A stretch of 22,090 nucleotides of DNA from a virus. Position numbers and translations under genes: made by a program. The notes under the pieces are model-generated. The model saw only the letters and a program-made list of their open reading frames with translations, was not told the origin of the DNA and made no database searches. Positions 7,487 through 13,065 of the stretch are shown here, one piece after another (within the stretch, counting starts at the first letter, position 1; each line of letters begins with the position of its first letter). Where the stretch lies: IMG/VR virus record IMGVR_UViG_3300034283_000532, positions 1 through 22,090 of that record; one strand, written 5' to 3'.

Positions 7487-8080
7487 ATGAAGAGAGAGTG
7501 GAAATACCCCGGCAAGTGCTGTGACTGCGGCTGCGATACGCAGAGCAAGTATCGGCCCCGCTGTATCTCCTGCGGCCAAAGAAAGCGTCGAGGCAGCACC
7601 ACGGGCCTGCCAGACGGCTTTGTTGTTGACGAGTGCTTTCAAGAGAAAGTCGGCAATCTGATCTGGAGACTCCGGGGTGGCTATGCGGTGACACGACGAA
7701 CCGAGAACGGCAGAGTCAAAAAAATCCCTCTCCACAATTTCATCTGGGAACTTTCTGGCAGAACGCTCCCGGCACTTCCTCTGACAATCGACCACTGCAA
7801 CCGCGACCCCAAAGACAACCGCCTAGAGAATTTGCGAATTGCCACACCTAGCCTTCAGGCCCTGAATCAAAAAAATAGGCCAAAGAAATCCGGCCTGCCC
7901 AGAGGGGTGTCTTTTGTGCCGTTCAACGGAAATGGAAAGCCAAGGGTCAGGCCATACGCTGCGAAGGCTGCCGGAAAGTTCATCGGAAATTTCGCAACCC
8001 CCGAAGAAGCATCTGCCGCCTACGAAAAGAAACGTGAAGAGTTGATGTCCCTTGAGCTTTCCCTTTCCTCCCCGGAGTAA
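7487..8080 (+). CDS. Zinc-ribbon/HNH/AP2 free-standing endonuclease (197 aa)
   Basis: ATG 7487 follows the CAP gene by four bases, with AGGTGA just upstream. Residues 11-29 carry a zinc-ribbon-like pair of Cys clusters (C11/C14 and C26/C29). The HNH nuclease centre is IDHCNRDPKDNRLENLR, with D102 and H103 as the probable metal-site residues and N111 and N115 downstream. From about residue 138 an AP2-like DNA-binding domain follows (RGVSFVPFNGNGKPRVRPYA, then GNFATPEEASAAYEK). This HNH plus AP2 build is typical of phage homing endonucleases, which cut a specific site and spread their own gene. Two runs of seven A (7718-7724, 7869-7875) are unlike the GC-rich neighbours and fit recent acquisition. 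No intron is evident around it. Confidence 0.88.
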   Translation: MKREWKYPGKCCDCGCDTQSKYRPRCISCGQRKRRGSTTGLPDGFVVDECFQEKVGNLIWRLRGGYAVTRRTENGRVKKIPLHNFIWELSGRTLPALPLTIDHCNRDPKDNRLENLRIATPSLQALNQKNRPKKSGLPRGVSFVPFNGNGKPRVRPYAAKAAGKFIGNFATPEEASAAYEKKREELMSLELSLSSPE

Positions 8081-8085
8081 TTCCC

Positions 8086-8505
8086 ATGAAGAAGTATCTG
8101 TTGTTCGCCACTGCCCTCCTGTTGGGCAGCCTGACCGCTGGCATCATCAATGCTGGCGATTGTCACGGGACCAAGAAGACCAAGAAGACCGCCGCCCCGG
8201 TGGCTGTCGAAGTCGAGCAGGATGTGACCGTGGCCCCCAGCGTCAAGGTCAAGGAAACTGTCGAGGTCGATGGTCCCTGCGAAGTGACCGTGACCGAAGA
8301 GGTGTCGGTGGGCGAAGGCTCCCCGGCTGGCAAGGCTCCGATGAGCCGCCGTGGTGCCCACAAGGCATCGAAGAAGGTTGCCAAGGCCATGCGTGAAGAG
8401 GCTTCGGCTGGTCGCAAGGCTGCCAAGGCCGCTGCTAAGGCTCAGGAAGCTGCCGGTGCTGCGGCTGCGGAAGGCGTGACTGCCAAGGCTTTCTTCGGTA
8501 ACTGA
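8086..8505 (+). CDS. Secreted Lys/Ala-rich protein (139 aa), unknown function
   Basis: ATG 8086 starts five bases after the HNH stop. Residues 1-24 are a textbook signal peptide (MKKYLLFATALLLGSLTAGI, cleavage likely after INA), giving a mature protein starting GDCHG. The mature chain has two Cys (near the start and at about residue 65) and a Val/Thr/Glu-rich middle (VEVEQDVTVAPSVKVKETVE) that may form beta strands. The C-terminal half is Ala/Lys-rich and helix-prone (KASKKVAKAMREEASAGRKA), similar in composition to DNA- or polyanion-binding tails. It ends in AFFGN. Export of a basic protein by a phage is unusual. No family is recognised. Strong GC-rich hairpins follow the stop, so it probably ends a transcription unit. 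Confidence 0.7.
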   Translation: MKKYLLFATALLLGSLTAGIINAGDCHGTKKTKKTAAPVAVEVEQDVTVAPSVKVKETVEVDGPCEVTVTEEVSVGEGSPAGKAPMSRRGAHKASKKVAKAMREEASAGRKAAKAAAKAQEAAGAAAAEGVTAKAFFGN

Positions 8506-8526
8506 TCTGAGTGTGTGTTGTGTGGG

Positions 8527-8563
8527 GCCCGGGGGCGAGTGAGTCACGCCACTCCCCCCGGGC
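8527..8563 (+). terminator. Strong GC-rich hairpin, probable transcription terminator
   Basis: GCCCGGGGGCGAGTG pairs with CACTCCCCCCGGGC across an eight-base loop, giving 14 base pairs with one bulged C. It is followed by CTTTA, so the U-run is short and classical intrinsic termination may be incomplete. It lies 22 bases after the stop of the secreted Lys/Ala-rich protein and well before the next gene. The strand is assigned from the surrounding genes, since a hairpin itself is symmetrical. Confidence 0.6.
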
Positions 8564-8602
8564 TTTACGCAAGGTTTCACGGGAATCTTCCGAGGGTCAA
8601 GG

Positions 8603-8621
8603 CCATGCTACCGGCGCATGG
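8603..8621 (+). other. Second hairpin in the 8506-8661 intergenic gap
   Basis: CCATGC (8603-8608) and GCATGG (8616-8621) form a six-pair stem around a seven-base loop. Directly after it, GGTCC (8620-8624) and GGACC (8637-8641) could form an alternative stem around a CCCCGGGG core. The 156-base gap between 8505 and 8662 therefore holds at least two mutually distinct folded elements and no gene I can support. It could be a processed leader for the next gene group or a small RNA. No clear promoter is visible. Confidence 0.35.
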
Positions 8622-8661
8622 TCCCCCCGGGGAGCCGGACCCCCTTTCACGGAGAACCCCC

Positions 8662-8994
8662 ATGCCAAACCCATACCAGCAATACTTCAAGCAGGCGAAC
8701 GATCCCACCCCAGAGGATCGCATTCGCGCCCTGATGAACGAGGCCAACGAGAGGCGGCTTGAGAATCGTGACGGCACCATCAAGAAGATGCCGCTCCTGA
8801 AGCCCATGTTTCCGCAGGATCAGGGCCCGCTTCTTGAGCGAGGGCCTTACGTCCCCAAGCCGAATGATGGCCCATACATCCAAGAGATGCAGGCCCCCCC
8901 CAAGAAGAACAACAACGGCGGCTACGGCTTTCTCCGACAGGAAACAGACGAGGAGTATGCCCGCCGCAAGGGAAGAGAGAACGGGATCGAATGA
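8662..8994 (+). CDS. Hypothetical small protein (110 aa)
   Basis: I chose ATG 8662 because ACGGAGA lies six bases upstream. An earlier in-frame start at 8515 would read through the hairpin region as an Arg/Pro-rich extension that looks like translated non-coding DNA. The protein is hydrophilic and rich in Pro, Lys and Asn, with a helical N-terminal part (EDRIRALMNEANERRLENRD), a Pro-rich middle (PYVPKPNDGPYIQEMQAPPK) and a charged end. No domain is recognised. It opens the gene group leading to the terminase and overlaps the next gene by ATGA, so it may be a packaging or head-completion accessory, but that is inferred from position alone. Confidence 0.7.
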   Translation: MPNPYQQYFKQANDPTPEDRIRALMNEANERRLENRDGTIKKMPLLKPMFPQDQGPLLERGPYVPKPNDGPYIQEMQAPPKKNNNGGYGFLRQETDEEYARRKGRENGIE

Positions 8995-9206
8995 GCGACA
9001 TCATCCGAAAACTCCTCGACTCTCGCCTGCCATCTGATGCGGTGGCTGGGCTGGGGAACTTCCTCACTGGTCAGTCTGTTGGCGACCTGATGGCCAGACA
9101 GGACGGTCAGCCCACTGAGGAAGAGAGCCCTCTGGTGAAGCTCCAGAAGATGGCTGCGGGTGTTCGACCTGACCCCAGCGTGTCTTCGCTCCAGCTTGAT
9201 AGGTGA
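8991..9206 (+). CDS. Hypothetical small protein (71 aa)
   Basis: The ATG at 8991 overlaps the preceding stop (ATGA). The protein begins MSDIIRKLLDSRLPSDAVAG and contains a short mildly hydrophobic helix-like segment (LGNFLTGQSVGDLM) followed by an acidic, then Pro/Ser-rich end. It has no signal peptide, membrane span or metal motif. It is followed three bases later by the presumed small terminase gene. Small genes at this place in phage genomes are often head or packaging accessories. No family is recognised. Confidence 0.65.
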   Translation: MSDIIRKLLDSRLPSDAVAGLGNFLTGQSVGDLMARQDGQPTEEESPLVKLQKMAAGVRPDPSVSSLQLDR

Positions 9207-9209
9207 AGC

Positions 9210-9866
9210 ATGGAAGAAGTAGACATCCCAGACGTTCAGCCTGACGGCCCTATAGCAAGTAGCCGCGCCTGTGAGGCGTGTGGCATCGTCAAGCCGCTCG
9301 ACCGTCGCAGGTGGCCTCTTGTCCCCGGAACCCAGCACACTCTCCAGCCGATCTGCAAAGCCTGCTACAAGCTGGTCAAGCACCGGCAGAAGATTGAGAC
9401 AACCTCCCGGCGGGCGGCGGAAGCGTTCATGCAGGCCCCGCTTGTCCGCAAGGGCGGCAGCAACATCCCCCACTCCACTGAGTTGCTGGAGTCGATCTAC
9501 GGACTCTTTGGTGGTGTCAACGGGCTGGCCAACGAACTGGCCCACACCTACCACTCAGCCCCTCCCGGCGGGCGTATCCGCACCAGCATTCTGGAGACTG
9601 TGGTCAGGCTCACGAACAACGTGGCGGATAGCGGGGCAGTCCAGAAGCCGGTGTCGCTCCTCACTGACGATGAGTTGGAGCAGAGGCTTGCCCAGAAGAT
9701 TGCGTTGGCTGCGGAGTCCCAGAAGAATCTGGACTACCTGAACCAGTCCACTGAGGTGGAAATCCCGGCTGGGATGATTCAGGCCAACCAGATTCCTGTG
9801 GCCGAGATAGAGCAGGCCATGAACATGAGCCGCCTTGTGGAGGTCCCACATGGCGAACCCTCTTGA
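9210..9866 (+). CDS. Probable terminase small subunit-like protein with zinc finger (218 aa)
   Basis: ATG 9210 has AGGTGA just upstream. Residues 21-52 form a CxxC...CxxC zinc-finger-like site (C21, C24, C49, C52) with a Trp-Pro and basic core between, likely to bind DNA. The rest is mainly helical: a Ser/Arg stretch (TTSRRAAEAFMQAPLVRKGG), a middle region (ELLESIYGLFGGVNGLANEL) and a long helical segment (TDDELEQRLAQKIALAAESQ) that could mediate oligomer formation. It sits directly upstream of, and overlaps by 17 bases, the large terminase gene. That is the standard place for the small subunit, which recognises phage DNA and loads the motor. No small-terminase family was recognised by sequence, so the role is inferred from order and DNA-binding features. 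Confidence 0.65.
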   Translation: MEEVDIPDVQPDGPIASSRACEACGIVKPLDRRRWPLVPGTQHTLQPICKACYKLVKHRQKIETTSRRAAEAFMQAPLVRKGGSNIPHSTELLESIYGLFGGVNGLANELAHTYHSAPPGGRIRTSILETVVRLTNNVADSGAVQKPVSLLTDDELEQRLAQKIALAAESQKNLDYLNQSTEVEIPAGMIQANQIPVAEIEQAMNMSRLVEVPHGEPS

Positions 9867-11511
9867 TAATGTCTCGCAGCACTCCAGACAGGAGATGCTC
9901 GACCTACAGAGGGAGTTGGCATCCCGCCAGCTTGAGTCTGTCAGGCTCTATCGACCCAATGCCAACCAGCAACCCTTCCATGACTGCATGGCTTCAGAGC
10001 GTGTTGTGCTGGGGGGAAATCGGAGCGGCAAGACTACGGCTGCCATGCTGGAGTTCGCGTGGGCTGTAACCGGGACGCACCCCATTGAAGGGAAGTACCC
10101 GAAGGAAAACGGCACAGCGGTGGTTGTGGGGGCCGACTGGCGGCACATCGGGATGGTGTGCGTGAGGGGCTTATTCAAGGCAGGGGCATTTAAGATCATT
10201 CAGGATGCCCATACTAAAGAGTGGCGGGCGTATGACCCGGTTGCGGACAAGGCCCGGGAGTCCGAGGCCAAGCCCTCCCCGCCCCTGATTCCGCCCCGGA
10301 TGATCAAGAACATTAGCTGGGTTCTGAAGTCCGCAGGGTATATGCAGTCCTGCGAGTTGACCAACGGATGGCAAATCTACTTCTTCTCGTCTGAGGGTGA
10401 TCCTCCACAGGGCTACCGTGCCCATCTTGCTTGGATTGACGAGGACTTGGCTTCCGAAAGCACTTGGCTGGCTGAGTTACAAGCTCGTCTTGCTGACTAC
10501 AAAGGGCGGCTGGTGTGGTCGGCAACCCCGCACTCCAAGAATGACGCGCTCTTTGGCCTGTGCGAACGGGCTGACAAGGCGGCAGAGGAAGGGCATGACA
10601 ACCCCAAGAAGTTCGTCCTGCGGTTCCTCGACAACGAACACATCTCCAAGGAAGCCCGTGCCCTAGCTGTGGAACAGTGGGCCGCACAGGGCGAGGAAGT
10701 CCTGAGGATGAGAGCGGAGGGTGAGTTCACCTTCGACTCCGTTCTCATGTACGGCAGTTTCAACATGGGGGTCCACGGCTTTTCCCGCAAGGAACTGCCT
10801 GACGGCCAGATTCCCGCAGACTGGTGCAGGTATGCGGCCATCGACCCGGGCCATGCCATCTGTGCGGTGATGTTCGCGGCCATCCCACCGTCCGGGGACT
10901 TCGTTCTCCTCTATGACGAACTGTACATCCCCAACTGTTCCGCCGTGGTCTTTGCCGAGAAGTTCGCAAACAAGCTGGCAGGGCAGCCCCAGCATTACGC
11001 CTTTTTGATTGACTCCCACGGTGCGCGTTTAACGGATATAGGCGGCGGCAGGTCCCCCGGCCAGCAGTATTCGGAGCAGTTGGAGATGCTAGGCATCCGC
11101 TCAAAGGCCACCGGCTCGTCCTTCATGCACGGGTCAGATGACATTATGGCTGGAATTGAGAGTGTGCGTAACGCCATGCACATCCGGGCTAATGGAACCA
11201 CCAAGTTGCGAGTGCTGGAGGGAGCATTGCCCAATTTCCAGAGAGAAATTAAGCGTTACAAAAGGCAGTCCACAGTCGTTGGCGGGCAAAGCATCGTTCT
11301 TGATAAGCCCCATCCGCGTTCGGTTTCCCACCTCATGGACTGCCTTCGCTACCTGATGGCTGCGGACATTCGCTACCACAAACCAGAAGAGAAGCGTGAA
11401 TCTGCTTGGTGGGAGGGGTGGATAGCAAAACGGCGGCGAGAGCGAGGGGAGGAAAGCAACGTGGTGTACCTCGCCCCCTCTTCCTACACATCGCAAACCT
11501 ACGTCGCGTAA
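9850..11511 (+). CDS. terL: Terminase large subunit (553 aa)
   Basis: The start is ATG 9850 with GGAGG six bases upstream. A TTG start at 9835 adds only five residues and is less likely. The ATPase half has a Walker A loop GGNRSGKT (residues 55-62, K61), a Walker B WIDED (D197, E198) and a coupling motif LVWSATPHSKN. The nuclease half has an RNase H-like acidic set: D332 in AAIDPGHA, D388 in FLIDSHGA and D497 in HLMDCLRYL. The length is normal for the family. The enzyme docks on the portal, pumps DNA into the head using ATP, and cuts concatemers. The gene overlaps the upstream zinc-finger gene, supporting a shared packaging complex. No intron or inserted sequence interrupts it, despite the HNH gene immediately downstream. 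Confidence 0.95.
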   Translation: MANPLDNVSQHSRQEMLDLQRELASRQLESVRLYRPNANQQPFHDCMASERVVLGGNRSGKTTAAMLEFAWAVTGTHPIEGKYPKENGTAVVVGADWRHIGMVCVRGLFKAGAFKIIQDAHTKEWRAYDPVADKARESEAKPSPPLIPPRMIKNISWVLKSAGYMQSCELTNGWQIYFFSSEGDPPQGYRAHLAWIDEDLASESTWLAELQARLADYKGRLVWSATPHSKNDALFGLCERADKAAEEGHDNPKKFVLRFLDNEHISKEARALAVEQWAAQGEEVLRMRAEGEFTFDSVLMYGSFNMGVHGFSRKELPDGQIPADWCRYAAIDPGHAICAVMFAAIPPSGDFVLLYDELYIPNCSAVVFAEKFANKLAGQPQHYAFLIDSHGARLTDIGGGRSPGQQYSEQLEMLGIRSKATGSSFMHGSDDIMAGIESVRNAMHIRANGTTKLRVLEGALPNFQREIKRYKRQSTVVGGQSIVLDKPHPRSVSHLMDCLRYLMAADIRYHKPEEKRESAWWEGWIAKRRRERGEESNVVYLAPSSYTSQTYVA

Positions 11512-11515
11512 CACA

Positions 11516-11593
11516 GTCTGTCGGAGACAGACATGACCCTCTGGTTGTCAGAGCGGAACCGCTGTGGTAACGCTGAGAGGAGGAGGGTTACCG
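11516..11593 (+). promoter_or_regulatory. Hairpin-rich leader of the HNH gene, with ribosome site in a loop
   Basis: Four inverted repeats lie in 78 bases. GTCTGTCGGAGACAGAC (11516-11532) has a perfect seven-pair stem. CTCTGGTTGTCAGAG (11539-11553) has five pairs. GCGGAACCGC (11552-11561) has four. GGTAAC (11566-11571) pairs with GTTACC (11587-11592) around a loop holding the Shine-Dalgarno GAGGAGGAGG. The HNH start codon at 11594 follows directly. A 26-codon frame at 11533-11613, preceded by GGAGA, overlaps the hairpins and the start. The arrangement suggests control of HNH translation, or a terminator for the terminase transcript. Confidence 0.5.
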
Positions 11594-12280
11594 ATGACCA
11601 AAGAAGAGTTTGACGCTGCGGTGAAGGCTTTGCGGGGGAAGGTTGCGCCGAAGAAAGCCAACAAAAAGAAAGCAGATTCCACGCCGGAAGAGTGGGCTGC
11701 GAACGCTGACTACATGATTAAGTGGCAGTCTGAAAACCGCGACAAGACCAGAGAGTATGTCCGTAGGTGGAGTGCTGCAAATCCAGAGCGGATCAAGGAG
11801 CTTGGGCAGCAGTGGCGAAAAGCCAATCCGGGGCTTAGCACCAAGTGGAAACGCGCCAACGCCGATAAGTCCCGCGATTACGCTCGAAACTATCAGGCGA
11901 CCCGGAAAAACAATGACCCTACCTTCAAGTTGCTGGCTATCCTCCGCGACCGGCTAAACGTTGCCATCAGGCGCAACGCCAAGAAAGGTTCTGCCGTCCG
12001 CGACCTTGGGTGTTCTGTTGACGAACTCTGGGCACACCTTGAATCCAAGTTCCAGCCCGGGATGACCCGCGAGAACATGGGTAAGGCATGGGAAATTGAT
12101 CATATCTTTCCGTTGTCCAAGGCCAATCTAAAAGAAAGTCGAGTGGAGTTTCTGGCTGCCAACAACTGGCGGAACCTCCAACCTTTGACACCAAAACAGA
12201 ATCGGGAGAAGGGCGGCACTGTAACTCCAGAAGCTCAAGCTCTGTTTGACCAACTGAAGGCTGAGTTCGCCGGAACGTAA
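11594..12280 (+). CDS. HNH endonuclease with basic N-terminal region (228 aa)
   Basis: I placed the start at ATG 11594, five bases after the run GAGGAGGAGG. A GTG at 11564 would add ten residues but has no ribosome site. The first half is very basic, with repeated short units built around W/Y and Lys/Arg (WQSENRDKTREYVRRWSAAN, WRKANPGLSTKWKRANADKS) that look like tandem DNA-contacting helices. The C-terminal nuclease has EIDHIFPLSKAN (D169, H170) and NNWRNLQPLTPKQNREKGG, the usual His-Asn layout of phage HNH proteins. It cuts DNA and probably acts as a free-standing homing enzyme. It stands between the terminase and the portal gene group. Its stop codon is part of the repeated 17-mer CGTAACTATTGCCCGCC. 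Confidence 0.88.
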   Translation: MTKEEFDAAVKALRGKVAPKKANKKKADSTPEEWAANADYMIKWQSENRDKTREYVRRWSAANPERIKELGQQWRKANPGLSTKWKRANADKSRDYARNYQATRKNNDPTFKLLAILRDRLNVAIRRNAKKGSAVRDLGCSVDELWAHLESKFQPGMTRENMGKAWEIDHIFPLSKANLKESRVEFLAANNWRNLQPLTPKQNREKGGTVTPEAQALFDQLKAEFAGT

Positions 12281-12292
12281 CTATTGCCCGCC
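12276..12292 (+). repeat. Second exact copy of the intergenic 17-mer
   Basis: CGTAACTATTGCCCGCC here is identical to 2923-2939. It includes the TAA stop of the HNH gene and lies 57 bases upstream of the next start codon. In the first copy the distance to the start codon is 51 bases. No sigma-70 boxes are evident downstream of this copy, so a shared phage-specific promoter, an operator or a nuclease site are all open. A longer match to the first copy (AACTATTGCCCGCCGCCA) occurs inside the metallopeptidase gene at 6540-6557. Confidence 0.45.
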
Positions 12293-12349
12293 TACAGGGT
12301 GTCGATACGCTTACGCCAAGTAAGTTCATTTCCCATGGGAGGCAAAACC

Positions 12350-12730
12350 ATGTATGCGATGCCCGAGATTGAAGTTGGTGATTTGTGTTTCTGGCATGAC
12401 GATCCCCTTAATTCGTCCCCGCCCAGCCTAGGCTGGTGTATCCAACGAGGTAGGGAAACTATCTCTGTGTTGGTGTTCACAGACACAAGCGGGTTCGTTG
12501 AGAAAAAGAGCGTTCGGTTCAAGGATGACCCGTTCTGGAAAACCAGTGAGATGGCTGGCAACTGGAGCCAGTGGGGGTGTTGGGCTCCGCATCCGCACAC
12601 CGAAACCCTCAAGGAAATCCGTAGTTTCTTGACAAAGCTCAAGATGGCCGAGGCCCGCACCCCGGTGGAGGAGCCTGTTCGCCGTGGCCCCGGTCGCCCG
12701 CCCAAGGTGGAAGTGGAGGTGGCCGAATGA
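12350..12730 (+). CDS. Hypothetical protein with basic GPGRPPK tail (126 aa)
   Basis: ATG 12350 follows GGGAGG by seven bases. An earlier in-frame start at 12284 lies within the repeated 17-mer and lacks a ribosome site. The N-terminal two thirds look like a small beta-rich domain with several Trp (FWHDDPLN, SLGWCIQRGRETISVLVF, WSQWGCWAPH). A helix follows (EIRSFLTKLKMAE), and the end is a flexible basic stretch, RRGPGRPPK, resembling the core of an AT-hook, then an acidic terminus. It may bind DNA through this tail, but the match is short. Its stop overlaps the next start in ATGA. No family is recognised. Confidence 0.7.
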   Translation: MYAMPEIEVGDLCFWHDDPLNSSPPSLGWCIQRGRETISVLVFTDTSGFVEKKSVRFKDDPFWKTSEMAGNWSQWGCWAPHPHTETLKEIRSFLTKLKMAEARTPVEEPVRRGPGRPPKVEVEVAE

Positions 12731-13065
12731 GTCGCCTTCTTACGGCTTTCACGATGTGTTTGATCTTGACGGGGGTGGCTCACGCAAAGCCCCGTCGCCA
12801 GTACCAGCAAGGTCAGCCGGTCCAGAACATGGTCAGGGCGGCTACCAACACCGCTCAGGGTGTGGCTGAAGCCTGTGCCCGCATGGGGCGGCTCCAGCAC
12901 CTTGGTGGTAACTCTGGCCCAGAAGGGTTGGGCATGGGCTCCACCCCGGACGCTGCCTACCGGAACTGTTGCTTTGCCAACAGCGGGATGCCGGACGTTG
13001 ACGTTGGTTACGCACAAGGCCCAAGCGGTCAGTGGTACTGTTGTCGCAGATACGGGGGGAAGTGA
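12727..13065 (+). CDS. Secreted Cys-containing small protein (112 aa)
   Basis: The ATG at 12727 overlaps the previous stop (ATGA). Residues 1-20 are a clear signal peptide (MSRLLTAFTMCLILTGVAHA, cleaved after AHA). The mature part has a Gln/Arg-rich start, then LQHLGGNSGPEGLGMGSTP, an AYRNCCFAN segment with a Cys pair, and a final GQWYCCRRYGG with another Cys pair, so disulfides are likely after export. A build of short Gly-rich motif, Cys-Cys and terminal Trp-Tyr resembles a small family I associate with planctomycete genomes and their phages, but I cannot verify this. Its stop overlaps the portal start (TGATG). Function unknown. An exported protein encoded directly before a portal gene is unusual. 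Confidence 0.7.
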   Translation: MSRLLTAFTMCLILTGVAHAKPRRQYQQGQPVQNMVRAATNTAQGVAEACARMGRLQHLGGNSGPEGLGMGSTPDAAYRNCCFANSGMPDVDVGYAQGPSGQWYCCRRYGGK

